From an uncultured Bacilli bacterium (GTDB taxonomy: Bacteria > Bacillota_I > Bacilli_A > RFN20 > CAG-288), in assembly GCA_944371605.1 (NCBI GenBank), contig CALVXU010000032.1:1-40732 (forward strand): a stretch of DNA of 40,732 nt. Direction: 5' to 3'. Of this stretch, positions 1 through 7,817 are shown in pieces; position 1 is the stretch's first letter, and each line of letters begins with the position of its first letter. The position numbers and the translations under genes are program-made. Under the pieces are notes generated by a model. The model did no database searches and was not told the DNA's origin. It worked only from the letters and a program-made list of their open reading frames with translations.

Positions 1-44
1 AGTAAACTGCTAAAAATAAATGATTTGAAATCAAATAGTTTACT
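1..44. repeat. Inverted repeat at the left edge
   Basis: AGTAAACT at 1-8 is the reverse complement of AGTTTACT at 37-44, and the loop holds a second small palindrome (GATTTGAAATC). No T-run follows on the plus strand, so it does not look like a complete intrinsic terminator. It may be the end of a structure belonging to the gene left of the window. The rest of 45-125 is AT-rich with nothing recognisable. Confidence 0.4.
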
Positions 45-123
45 CATCGTGCTATTGTTCATAAAACTTTGAGACAAAACATATTATTTAAAATCAAAAT
101 TTATCCTATGTTGAATAGAATAG

Positions 124-131
124 TGTATAAT
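124..131 (+). promoter_or_regulatory. Extended -10 promoter element for the nifU-like pair
   Basis: TGTATAAT, with TATAAT at 126-131, lies 27 bases before the start codon at 158. No good -35 hexamer sits at 17 bases, so the TG extension may compensate. It would drive the two NifU-type genes. Confidence 0.45.
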
Positions 132-157
132 TTTGTGATTATTTTAAGTGGTGACAT

Positions 158-526
158 ATGGAACAAACAAAAACTATTGAAGTCAGAATCGACGAGAGCT
201 TAGAAAAGATCAGACCTTTTCTTCAAAGAGAAGGCGGCGATATCAAATTGGATCATTTTGATAAAGAAACCGGTATTTGCTATGTCGATATGATAGGTGC
301 TTGTGCTGGTTGTGTCTTAGCGGCCAGCGATGTCTCTGATTCGATTGAAGTCATGTTGATGGATGAAATTCCAGAGATAAAAAAAGTTGAGTTGATAGCT
401 CCAACTGTGGAACAAAGTTTTGATGACTTGATCAAAAGATTACAAGAAGAACAACAAGCCTCACTCGAGCTAGACGAGATCAATAAAAAGCGTCAAACAG
501 AATTGAAAGATGAATCCTCTAAATGA
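158..526 (+). CDS. NifU-type Fe-S cluster scaffold/carrier, longer paralog
   Basis: This 122-residue protein consists of a NifU C-terminal type domain (about residues 8-85) and a charged, Glu/Lys-rich helical tail (about 86-122). The domain carries the paired cysteines in GACAGC (about residues 47-52) and the family's typical RPFLQREGGDI start. Such domains bind or pass on a [4Fe-4S] cluster, with two subunits sharing one cluster. In most relatives the residues after CxxC are PSS; here they are VLA, as in the neighbouring paralog. It overlaps the next gene by 17 bases, so the two are probably translated together and could form a heterodimer (inference). GTGGTGA upstream acts as the ribosome binding site. 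Likely clients include the Rnf-like complex downstream. Confidence 0.85.
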   Translation: MEQTKTIEVRIDESLEKIRPFLQREGGDIKLDHFDKETGICYVDMIGACAGCVLAASDVSDSIEVMLMDEIPEIKKVELIAPTVEQSFDDLIKRLQEEQQASLELDEINKKRQTELKDESSK

Positions 527-773
527 ACTGAAAATATTACAAAAAGCTGAGATAGCTTTATCGGCTATCCGCCCTTTTATTGAGCGTGATGGTTCCACTA
601 TATCAGTAAAAGATTTCAAGGATGGTGTTTTATATGTGGTGGTGACTGGAGCTTGCGTCGGCTGTGCGTTAGCTGGTGATGAATTTCCAGAAATAATAGA
701 GGCTTTACAGAGCGAGATTCCTGAGATTAAAAAAGTTGAACTCTTAAGGTCGAATGGGTTGCCTTTATTTTAA
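510..773 (+). CDS. NifU-type Fe-S cluster scaffold/carrier, short paralog
   Basis: This 87-residue protein is a second NifU C-terminal type domain, with GACVGCALAGDE holding the CxxC pair and the ending EIPEIKKVELL that is almost identical to the matching stretch of the upstream paralog. It lacks the charged C-terminal tail. The start lies inside the end of the previous gene and only a weak ribosome binding site precedes it, so translation is probably coupled. Having two adjacent copies of different length suggests a fixed heterodimer or a division of labour, which the sequence alone does not settle. Confidence 0.82.
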   Translation: MNPLNELKILQKAEIALSAIRPFIERDGSTISVKDFKDGVLYVVVTGACVGCALAGDEFPEIIEALQSEIPEIKKVELLRSNGLPLF

Positions 774-831
774 ATAAAATTGTTTTATTAGATATTATCT
801 GTGCTAAAATTTTTAAGCGAGGTACATTATA

Positions 832-1473
832 ATGACTGAAAATAAATTCATTGTCGAAACTTCTGCTCATCATATTCATGTTTGCAAAGAAACTTTAGAA
901 AAATTATTCGGTGAAGGTTTTGAACTTGAAGTGAAGAAGATGCTCTCACAACCTGGCATGTTCGCTTCCAATCAAAGACTCGATGTCGTGTATCATGCTG
1001 CTATTAAGAATAAAGTCACTGGTGAGATTGAACACAAAGATTTCACATTAAAGAATCTCTCCATCTTAGGTCCTTGTCGTAAAGCTGATCAAGTTGAAAT
1101 CTCCATGACTGAAGCTAGATCTCTTAAAGCGAATGTTCCGATCCGTGAGTCTGGTGATACCAAAGGTTCTTGCCCTTGCACTTTAGTCAATCCTAAAAAT
1201 GGCAAATCAGTCGATATTCCTGAAGGTATGATAATCGCTAAGAGACACATCCACATGACTCCTAAAGATGCTGAAAATTTCCATGTAGAAAATGGACAAA
1301 TCGTCTCTGTTAAAATCGTTTCAAGCAATGGCAGAAGCGCAGTATTAGGCGATGTTGTCATCCGTGTATCTGATTCTTACGCTTTGGCTATGCACATCGA
1401 CACTGATGAATCCAACGCGCTCGGTGGTGCTAGCTCTGGTGTTTTTGGTGAAATCGTTTCTGAGGAATTCTAA
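832..1473 (+). CDS. pduL: PduL-type phosphate acyltransferase (phosphotransacetylase)
   Basis: This 213-residue protein matches the PduL family over its full length. PduL moves an acyl group between CoA and phosphate (acetyl-CoA or propanoyl-CoA to acyl-phosphate). The family's zinc-binding histidine motifs are visible: HHIHV near residues 13-17, RHIHM near 138, and MHIDTDE near 187. GPCRKADQVEIS and VPIRESGDTKGSC are further family signatures. No N-terminal encapsulation peptide and no microcompartment shell genes are seen, so it is probably the cytosolic type that replaces Pta in fermentative acetate formation (inference). The ribosome binding site is GCGAGGT. Its stop overlaps the next start (TAATG). 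Confidence 0.9.
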   Translation: MTENKFIVETSAHHIHVCKETLEKLFGEGFELEVKKMLSQPGMFASNQRLDVVYHAAIKNKVTGEIEHKDFTLKNLSILGPCRKADQVEISMTEARSLKANVPIRESGDTKGSCPCTLVNPKNGKSVDIPEGMIIAKRHIHMTPKDAENFHVENGQIVSVKIVSSNGRSAVLGDVVIRVSDSYALAMHIDTDESNALGGASSGVFGEIVSEEF

Positions 1474-2429
1474 TGCCAAATTTATTGGCTCACTATTTGC
1501 TTGTAAAGAGATTTTACATCAAAGAAGATGAGGAAAATTTAGATATTGCTTCTAATTCTTTTATAAAAGGGAATTATGAGTTTTTATCTCTTGGAACTCA
1601 AGGGCCTGATCCGCTGTTTTATGTCGGCGTGATTCCTTTTCATGCCCCACATCTTTTGACTGCTAAAAAACGTCTTGGAAATAAAATTCATAAAACAGAT
1701 GGAAAGAAGTTTTTTAAATTATTGGTCGATCGCTGTTATATCATCGAGGATGATATCGAAAGAAGTAAATTTCAATCATTTGTCTTCGGTCAATTCGCTC
1801 ACTATCTTTTAGATCGTGAAACTCATCCTTATGTGCTTTATCAATCCGGTTTTGATGATGAAGGCAAAATCAAAGGCAAATATCATTATGAACATGCGCA
1901 TTTTGAAGCGCAGATCGATGTTTTATTGGCTAAGAAATTTAAGATGACGTATTTTTTGAGCAATCCTAGTGAAGTTCTCAGTCGCAATGCTGAATATTTA
2001 AGTCTGATAGATAAAAATTTTGTTCCTGCTCTCAAGAAGTTTTTTAATGATTCAAGTATTCCAAATAAACTTTATACTTGCGCTGTTAAAAATATGCACG
2101 CCGCTATTTCGTTCATGAATCATCATGGCAAAATCAAGTCAAAAATAGTAGGTAAAAATAATTTAGGTGCTCTATATCTTTCGCAAGATACTGCTGATCC
2201 GAAAGTATTGAACACTGAGAATGAGACTTGGCTAGATCCGATAACTGGTGCCATCCGAAAGGAATCGTTTTTAGAGCTGCATAACAAAGCGTTTCAACTG
2301 CTTTCTCAATGCTACCATGATCTATTAAAAAATGGATTTAATTATGAAGTATTTTCTAAATATCTCAATGGCTTAGATTATTATGGTTCACCATCAGGAG
2401 CCAGATGGCAATATAAAAAGAATAGTTGA
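1473..2429 (+). CDS. Zinc-dependent phospholipase C-like protein
   Basis: This 318-residue protein resembles the zinc-dependent phospholipase C fold (the S1-P1 nuclease/PLC-like family). The histidine-rich metal site is recognisable: NLLAHYLL at the N-terminus, FGQFAHYLLDRETHP near residues 106-120 and YEHAHFEAQID near 139-149. It begins directly with the domain and has no signal peptide or membrane segment, so it would be cytosolic, unlike secreted phospholipases C. Its substrate is unknown. It is translationally coupled to pduL by a TAATG overlap, and a terminator follows. Confidence 0.75.
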   Translation: MPNLLAHYLLVKRFYIKEDEENLDIASNSFIKGNYEFLSLGTQGPDPLFYVGVIPFHAPHLLTAKKRLGNKIHKTDGKKFFKLLVDRCYIIEDDIERSKFQSFVFGQFAHYLLDRETHPYVLYQSGFDDEGKIKGKYHYEHAHFEAQIDVLLAKKFKMTYFLSNPSEVLSRNAEYLSLIDKNFVPALKKFFNDSSIPNKLYTCAVKNMHAAISFMNHHGKIKSKIVGKNNLGALYLSQDTADPKVLNTENETWLDPITGAIRKESFLELHNKAFQLLSQCYHDLLKNGFNYEVFSKYLNGLDYYGSPSGARWQYKKNS

Positions 2430-2449
2430 GATTTGGTAGCGATGATTTC

Positions 2450-2502
2450 AAACTTGTTTAACCATTATCGAGAAAAGATTGATGGCTGAACAAGTTTTTT
2501 TC
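2450..2502 (+). terminator. Intrinsic terminator after the PLC-like gene
   Basis: AAACTTGTT at 2450-2458 pairs with AACAAGTTT at 2489-2497, with further inner pairing of CCAT and ATGG. A run of T follows through about 2501. It separates the pduL unit from the rnf operon. Confidence 0.75.
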
Positions 2503-2560
2503 TTTTGCTTATATAAATTTTTTCCTCAATTATATATAATTAATTAAGAGGAAATTAGCG

Positions 2561-3853
2561 ATGAGTTTTCATTTATTTAAATCTTCTGAAAAGCTGACCA
2601 TTCCTAGCAATAAAGAGGAGTTGCTGAAAAAGCCATATACAAAATTCGACCCGGAATTTGTCTATGTTCCTCTCAGCAGAAATGGTAAGTCTTTGAAAGA
2701 GATTCGCAGTGTTGGTGATTATGTTGCTAGGGGAACCCTATTAGCCTTAGATGATGATAAATTCCCTATCTATTCTTCAGTTTCTGGCTATATCAAAGAA
2801 AAAAAAGAAATGGAGTTTGCTAACGGGCATATGCAAGCTTTTGTGATTCAAAATGATCACAAGCAAACGTTTGAACTCCGCGAGCCTTTGGGTAAAGTTT
2901 CTGAAGTCAGCAAAGAAGAGATCTATAAAGCGATCAAATATTCAGGCTGCATCGGTTTTGGTGGAGCTGGATTCCCGACTTATAAAAAATATCAAAAGCC
3001 GGCTCAGTATCTCATCATCAATGCTGTAGAATGTGAGCCATATTTAGCTTGCGATTATTTGATGGGAATCTCTCATATCAGTTTGGTCTTTGCTGCTATT
3101 CCTTATCTTTTAAAATTGACTGGCGCACAAAAAGTTTTCTTTGTTGCAAAAGAAGATCGTGAACTATTGATTGAAGAAGCAATCAATGAGAGCAAAAAGC
3201 ATCGTAATTATTGTGTGGAAGTGGTCAAAGTGCCTGATGCTTATCCGATGGGATATGAAAGAAGCATCGTTTCATATGTCTTGCATAAAACATATGATAA
3301 GTTTCCGATTGAAGTCGGTGCGATCGTCAATAATATCTATACTTATATGATGCTCGGAGAACGCTTTTTATATGGGACTGTGCCTGTCACTAGGTGTTTG
3401 ACTGTTGCTGGTCTTGTCAAAAAGCCACAATCAGTTTTAGCACCAGCGTGGACATTAGCATCTGATCTCATCAAATTTTGTGGAGGCAGAAGCACTAAGA
3501 AACCGACTATTGTCGTCGATGGTGGCCCGATGACTGGGCATGCTCATCGCCAAGATTTTGTCACTTGTTTACAATCTAATGGTGTTTTGGTCTTTAGAGA
3601 TGTACATGAACGCGCAGAACCTTGTTGGCATTGTGGGGATTGCTGTTCTCATTGTCCGATGGATTTACAACCGGTTCAAATCCAAATGGCGTTGAAGAGA
3701 AAAGATATCGATCGTCTGATCGCTCTAAATGCTGATAAGTGTATCAATTGCGGATTATGTTCTTATGTATGCCCAGCTCATATCGATGTTTCGAACAATG
3801 TTCAAATTGCTAAAGCCTTAGTCATTAAGGCAAAGAGAGGAGAGAAAAAATGA
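2561..3853 (+). CDS. rnfC: Rnf electron transport complex subunit C
   Basis: RnfC is the peripheral membrane subunit of the Rnf complex and carries the NAD(H)/FMN site. This 430-residue protein has the glycine-rich GFGGAGFPT motif (about 132-140), the following NAVECEPYL motif, and two complete 4Fe-4S ligand sets: C355/C358/C361/C365 and C394/C397/C400/C404. The N-terminal segment typical of RnfC (GGxHP) is not recognisable here. AAGAGGAAA precedes the start. It is the first gene of the operon; its end overlaps rnfD by 4 bases. All cluster cysteines are kept, which contrasts with the changes in rnfE and rnfA. Confidence 0.95.
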   Translation: MSFHLFKSSEKLTIPSNKEELLKKPYTKFDPEFVYVPLSRNGKSLKEIRSVGDYVARGTLLALDDDKFPIYSSVSGYIKEKKEMEFANGHMQAFVIQNDHKQTFELREPLGKVSEVSKEEIYKAIKYSGCIGFGGAGFPTYKKYQKPAQYLIINAVECEPYLACDYLMGISHISLVFAAIPYLLKLTGAQKVFFVAKEDRELLIEEAINESKKHRNYCVEVVKVPDAYPMGYERSIVSYVLHKTYDKFPIEVGAIVNNIYTYMMLGERFLYGTVPVTRCLTVAGLVKKPQSVLAPAWTLASDLIKFCGGRSTKKPTIVVDGGPMTGHAHRQDFVTCLQSNGVLVFRDVHERAEPCWHCGDCCSHCPMDLQPVQIQMALKRKDIDRLIALNADKCINCGLCSYVCPAHIDVSNNVQIAKALVIKAKRGEKK

Positions 3854-4995
3854 TGATGCAAATAGCTAAAGCTCCTCACATGCGTAAAAAACGAACGACT
3901 TTTTCCATGATGATGGAACTATTCGTCTGTCTGATGATACTTTATGCCGTTTCTTTGACTTTCTATTTCTTAAAAGGTGGCCCGCGTTTCACTAATGTTC
4001 AATACGGACTTTATGCTTTACAAAATTTAGGCATCGGTTTACTTTTCGCTGTTTTACCTGATTTATTGTGGTACTTATCAATCTTTGTCCAAATGCGCGC
4101 TGATTACTTCCACGTCAAAATCAAAGAATATTTTTACAAAGTCATTCATTCATATTCTTATATCACTGGTCTCATTCTAGTTCTGCTATTGCCTATCGGA
4201 CTAGAATGGTATGAAATTGCGATATCAGCCTTCTTTGCTACGTTTGTAGCCAAATTGGTCTTTGGTGGTTTTGGCTCAAATATCTTTAATCCAGCTATCG
4301 TTGGAAGGGTTTTTGCCCAAATCGTTTTTCCGACGCATATGACAACTTATCTCGGCGATATCGGCCCATCATTATCTAATGATGTCGCATATAACATCAC
4401 AGTCGGTGCTACCATACCTGGACAAGTAGCCTCTCATGGCTTTTCGAGTCTATTTGATATTCCGCTTTGGAAGATGTTCATCGGCGATTATTATGGATCA
4501 TTAGGTGAAACTTTCGCCTATGTGATTATTATTTTAGCCATCTATTTAGCTATTAGAAAGATCATCGATCTTCGTTTGACTATCACTTATTTAGTCGCGA
4601 TATATCTTTCTTCTCTTTTGATGTTTGTCGGTTTTGGTGCTGGCATAACTGCTTTCGAAGGTGCTTTCCGCTATGTGTTGATGGGAGGTGTTTTATTCGG
4701 AGCAGTTTTCTGTTTGACTGATCCAGTCACTTCTCCGACTTCTAAATTCGGAAAAGTTATTTTTGCTTTGATAGCTGCTTTCTTTACGATGGTTATCAGG
4801 CTTTATACCGCTGCGCCAGAAGGTGTTGCTTATTCTATATTAATCGCTAATATCTTCACTCCTCTCATCGATAAGTGCATCAAAGGCAGAACCGATAAAG
4901 TCCTTATTCCTTATACAGCTAGTTTAGTGTTTTTGTTAGCCGTTTTAGCTGTTGGATTAGCATATGGGTGTACTAATACGGGGGTGAGCTTATGA
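3850..4995 (+). CDS. rnfD: Rnf electron transport complex subunit D
   Basis: RnfD is the large multi-spanning membrane subunit, related to NqrB, that holds covalently bound FMN and riboflavin. This 381-residue protein shows about 10 hydrophobic segments, the family motif GGFGSNIFNPAIVGRVF (about 139-155) and TDPVTSPTS (near 288-296). The candidate FMN-attachment threonine is T188 in the sequence VGAT, so the usual serine or threonine before GAT is valine. The start is ambiguous because three ATG codons are in a row; the first was kept, and a strong purine-rich ribosome binding site (AGAGGAGAG) lies just upstream. It overlaps rnfG by 4 bases. Confidence 0.93.
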   Translation: MMMQIAKAPHMRKKRTTFSMMMELFVCLMILYAVSLTFYFLKGGPRFTNVQYGLYALQNLGIGLLFAVLPDLLWYLSIFVQMRADYFHVKIKEYFYKVIHSYSYITGLILVLLLPIGLEWYEIAISAFFATFVAKLVFGGFGSNIFNPAIVGRVFAQIVFPTHMTTYLGDIGPSLSNDVAYNITVGATIPGQVASHGFSSLFDIPLWKMFIGDYYGSLGETFAYVIIILAIYLAIRKIIDLRLTITYLVAIYLSSLLMFVGFGAGITAFEGAFRYVLMGGVLFGAVFCLTDPVTSPTSKFGKVIFALIAAFFTMVIRLYTAAPEGVAYSILIANIFTPLIDKCIKGRTDKVLIPYTASLVFLLAVLAVGLAYGCTNTGVSL

Positions 4996-5507
4996 AAGTA
5001 GGGAAAGCATTCTTATTGATTTTTGCTGCTCTTGTCGCGACAGGTGCTTCTGTCGGAACCTATTATGGTGTCAGAGATATCATCAAAGATAATAGCGATA
5101 GTCAAATACCAGCTAGTCTTTTCACTATGTTTGGTCGGGATGTTGAGGTAGAAAGTTTCTCCGATTTCTCTTCACCTCTCATCGATTATGGTGCTGAGAT
5201 CGATAATGGAGAAGCTTATTTCTATGAAGTTCATTCTCCGAGCAATTCTTATGGGAGTATTCAATTCGCTTTAGGAATTGAAGATGGCATCATCACTAAA
5301 TATCTCTATGTCCGTGGGATTGATACAGCTGGTTTAGGTGAATTGGGTGATGATATGGCTAAAAATAACGAATTGTTTTTAGACTATAGTTTAGATAATC
5401 CCTATGATAAACCAGATGATTTCGCTGGTACGACAATCACCTATTCGGCGATGGAGGAAGCTGTGAAAGCAGCTCTTACCGATAGCCGTGAAAGGAGCCT
5501 AGCATGA
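4992..5507 (+). CDS. rnfG: Rnf electron transport complex subunit G (FMN-binding)
   Basis: RnfG is anchored by one N-terminal membrane helix (about residues 5-26) and exposes an FMN-binding domain outside the membrane. FMN is attached to a threonine by an ApbE-type transferase. In this 171-residue protein the attachment motif reads DDFAGTT, with T148 in the acceptor position; the more common form ends SGAT. It overlaps both neighbours by 4 bases. The protein is somewhat shorter than many RnfG proteins. The ApbE-family lipoprotein at 22719 is the obvious candidate for loading it. Confidence 0.92.
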   Translation: MKVGKAFLLIFAALVATGASVGTYYGVRDIIKDNSDSQIPASLFTMFGRDVEVESFSDFSSPLIDYGAEIDNGEAYFYEVHSPSNSYGSIQFALGIEDGIITKYLYVRGIDTAGLGELGDDMAKNNELFLDYSLDNPYDKPDDFAGTTITYSAMEEAVKAALTDSRERSLA

Positions 5508-6172
5508 AAAAATTAGGAAGAATTTTTGCTGATGGATTCTATTTTAAAAATCCTGGGCTAGGACTTTTCATCGGGTTGACCTTATCAGTTCTAGCGACCA
5601 GCACTTTATTTAATGCGGTGGTCATCGGCATCATCACAGCTATCGCACTAGTCATTAGCGAGTTTTTCATTTCAATTTTCCGCAAACATTTAGATTATTT
5701 TGTCGCCGCTTTAATCGCTGGATTGTTAGCTGCTGGCACTAGCACTGTCGCTTCTCTTCTTTTAGCCGCTTATTATCCGACAATCGGATTAGCTGGGTAT
5801 TCTGATTTTACTAATACTCTTTTGATAAACATCATACCTTTCACTTCGTGTTCATTCATCTATCTTTCTAAAGCCAAGCATGCCTTGAATATGAATCCTG
5901 GCGAGGCTCTTGTTGATTCGATAGCTTCAGGGTTGGGATTTATTTTTGCTCTCGCTTTAATCGGTGTGATCAGAGAGATTTTAGCTTCAGGTGAACTCGT
6001 TTTCACTTTCTCTAATAATGTTCAAGGCTATGTTCATCTTTGGGATTTTTGTTTACCGATATTTGGGCAACCATTCGGTGGGTTGTTAGTCACTGCTCTT
6101 TTAGCTGGACTCCATCAATGCATCGATAATCGTTTGGCTGAAAATCGTGTGAAAGTTATCGTTAAGGAGTGA
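5504..6172 (+). CDS. rnfE: Rnf electron transport complex subunit E
   Basis: RnfE is one of two homologous membrane subunits that, in studied Rnf and Nqr complexes, together bind an intramembrane Fe-S centre through two cysteines each. This 222-residue protein aligns well with the family: DGFYFKNPGLGLFIGL at the start and IGVIREILASG near 153-163. By comparison from memory with the Vibrio protein, the first ligand, in LGLCP, is replaced by threonine T26 (IGLTLS), whereas the second, C116 in TSC, is kept. It has about six membrane helices. The ribosome binding site is AAAGGAG. The gene lies 4 bases before rnfA. Confidence 0.9.
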   Translation: MKKLGRIFADGFYFKNPGLGLFIGLTLSVLATSTLFNAVVIGIITAIALVISEFFISIFRKHLDYFVAALIAGLLAAGTSTVASLLLAAYYPTIGLAGYSDFTNTLLINIIPFTSCSFIYLSKAKHALNMNPGEALVDSIASGLGFIFALALIGVIREILASGELVFTFSNNVQGYVHLWDFCLPIFGQPFGGLLVTALLAGLHQCIDNRLAENRVKVIVKE

Positions 6173-6176
6173 GAAT

Positions 6177-6749
6177 ATGGAATTTCTAACTGGATTTTTA
6201 ACTTCATTATTCGCTCATAACTTGCTATTGATGGGTAAAGGCGTCAATGCGATTGTCTCATTGAGTGTCGATGGTAAAAAGAGTCATAAATATGTTCTCG
6301 TTTATTATTTTTTAACCGCTTTGATTTTAGGCTTTGCCGCTTATGGACTGAGTTTTGCCGAAAAAGTTTTCAGCGACATCAAATACTTTTATATTTTGAT
6401 CTTAGTCGGTGTATTAGTCTTTATATCGCTCATCTTTTATGCGATAACTATTCCGATGAAAAAAGCTCATCAAGCGTTGAAAGATGAATGCATTGGAATC
6501 ATCTTATCCACAGCTACTTTTGCTGTCGCTTTAGCTATTTTAACTCTCACTCAAGAACAAGCATCTTTACCTCTCATCTTAGCTAATATCATCGGTTTGC
6601 CATTGGGTTATGTTTTTTCGATTTTAGTCTTTAGGCCGATCACCGAACGCATCGCTATCTCTAATGCGCCTAAAGGATTTAAAGGTGGACCATTGATCCT
6701 TATCACTTCTTGTCTTATAGTTTTAGCTTTTTCAGCTCTATCTTTCTAA
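6177..6749 (+). CDS. rnfA: Rnf electron transport complex subunit A, divergent
   Basis: This 190-residue, six-helix membrane protein occupies the rnfA position and matches the family in length and topology. It is divergent. In characterised RnfA the first Fe-S cysteine lies in LGLCPF; the aligned stretch here reads MGKGVNAIVSLS with A25 in that place. The second cysteine, in TTNCAV, aligns with STATFAV and is also absent. The only nearby cysteine is C104, about nine residues away. Identification therefore rests on operon position, length and overall pattern. rnfB, which normally comes next, is missing. The ribosome binding site is AAGGAG. Confidence 0.82.
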   Translation: MEFLTGFLTSLFAHNLLLMGKGVNAIVSLSVDGKKSHKYVLVYYFLTALILGFAAYGLSFAEKVFSDIKYFYILILVGVLVFISLIFYAITIPMKKAHQALKDECIGIILSTATFAVALAILTLTQEQASLPLILANIIGLPLGYVFSILVFRPITERIAISNAPKGFKGGPLILITSCLIVLAFSALSF

Positions 6750-6757
6750 AATTTAAT

Positions 6758-7252
6758 ATGTTTAAAAAAGAACTAGCAGATGATTCTTTTCGTGATAAAC
6801 GTTTATCTTTTCAACCTCTTAAAGATATCATCACAGTTCTTTTTTCTGTTGCAGTGGTTATCACTATCATATTAGTCACCTATTTTTCCTTGCCACAATC
6901 GACTATGACTTATGTTCAAATAAAATATGCTGATACTCTTTTATACGATTTAAATGATCCTGAAAAAAGAACTAATATTCCTTTTCCAAAAGAAGGAGTA
7001 AAAGTTATTTCATATACGAGAAATGATGGTGAAATCTTTTTGGGACATGGTAACCAATTTCAGTTTTATGGTGAAGAGATGGAAGTCACTATCTATTCAG
7101 ATAAGTCGATTGAGATCACAAAAGAAGACTCTCCGCGACATATCTGTTCATCTTTAGGAAGGAGCTATTCTCCTTATGCTCCGCTCGTCTGTTTGCCAAA
7201 TTATTTTCAAGTGAGCATCGTCTTAGGAGGATTACCGGAATGGGACGCATAA
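6758..7252 (+). CDS. NusG domain II-like, membrane-anchored protein in the rnf operon
   Basis: This 164-residue protein has one N-terminal membrane helix (about residues 24-46) followed by a small beta-rich extracytoplasmic domain of the NusG-II type. Such proteins recur beside Rnf, Gx-transporter and ApbE genes in Firmicutes (known association); their role is not established. The ATG at 6758 was chosen: an in-frame TTG at 6710 would extend it into rnfA by 40 bases without a better ribosome binding site. The protein overlaps the next gene by 13 bases. It sits exactly where rnfB is normally found, but it has no cysteine clusters and cannot replace RnfB. Confidence 0.75.
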   Translation: MFKKELADDSFRDKRLSFQPLKDIITVLFSVAVVITIILVTYFSLPQSTMTYVQIKYADTLLYDLNDPEKRTNIPFPKEGVKVISYTRNDGEIFLGHGNQFQFYGEEMEVTIYSDKSIEITKEDSPRHICSSLGRSYSPYAPLVCLPNYFQVSIVLGGLPEWDA

Positions 7253-7770
7253 AAAATTATCACATCGTTTTGTTCGCTTTTCTTTTGGCTTTATCCATCC
7301 TGTTACATTATTTAGAAGGATTTATACCAACCATCGTTCCTGTCCCAGGCTTTCGTTTAGGTTTGGCTAATATACCGATTGTTTTTGCTCTATATTATTT
7401 CGGTTACTTAGCCTATTTGATTTTGATGTTATTAAAGTTGCTTTTTGTCGGGTTGCTTTTCAGTGGTTTTGGTCCATCATTTTATTTGTCACTCGGTGGA
7501 ACTATTTTGAGTATCATCATCACATTGATGACTTATAAATTTCTTAAGACTTCTATCTATGCTACTTCCATCGCAGCTTCTATTTTTCATGCTTTGGGGC
7601 AATTGATCGTTTATCATATATTCTTCCAAACACCAACTATTTATTTCTATTTGACCATTTTAGCACCTATAAGTGCACTAACAGGATTATTTATCGCTAT
7701 TTTTGATAAAATACTCATCACTCGTTTACCAGGCAGTTTTAAAGAAAATGAGAAAAAGCGGAGATTTTAA
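7240..7770 (+). CDS. Gx transporter family membrane protein (Hpre_diP_synt_I type)
   Basis: This 176-residue protein has about five membrane helices and the diagnostic motif PGFRLGLANIPIVFALY near residues 36-52. The family was once named heptaprenyl diphosphate synthase component I and is now usually called Gx transporter; it resembles substrate-binding components of vitamin transporters. Its substrate is unknown. In many Firmicutes it neighbours NusG-II and Rnf/ApbE genes, as here, which hints at a flavin- or quinone-related role (inference). TAGGAGG lies nine bases before the start, inside the previous gene. Confidence 0.8.
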   Translation: MGRIKNYHIVLFAFLLALSILLHYLEGFIPTIVPVPGFRLGLANIPIVFALYYFGYLAYLILMLLKLLFVGLLFSGFGPSFYLSLGGTILSIIITLMTYKFLKTSIYATSIAASIFHALGQLIVYHIFFQTPTIYFYLTILAPISALTGLFIAIFDKILITRLPGSFKENEKKRRF

Positions 7771-7789
7771 AGCTATGCTTTAATCTTTA

Positions 7790-7798
7790 TGCTATATT
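7790..7798 (+). promoter_or_regulatory. Extended -10 element before the TSCPD gene
   Basis: TGCTATATT lies 19 bases before the start at 7818 and marks a probable promoter for the TSCPD-metK-decarboxylase unit. A small stem-loop (TTAAAGC/GCTTTAA, 7767-7783) just upstream has no T-run and is a weak terminator candidate for the rnf operon. Confidence 0.4.
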
Positions 7799-7817
7799 AG
7801 TAATTCAGGAGAAAATT

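Noticed and set aside
6710..6757. Longer start (TTG) for the NusG-II protein
   Set aside because: It would overlap rnfA by 40 bases and the ATG at 6758 begins just before the expected cytosolic tail and membrane helix.
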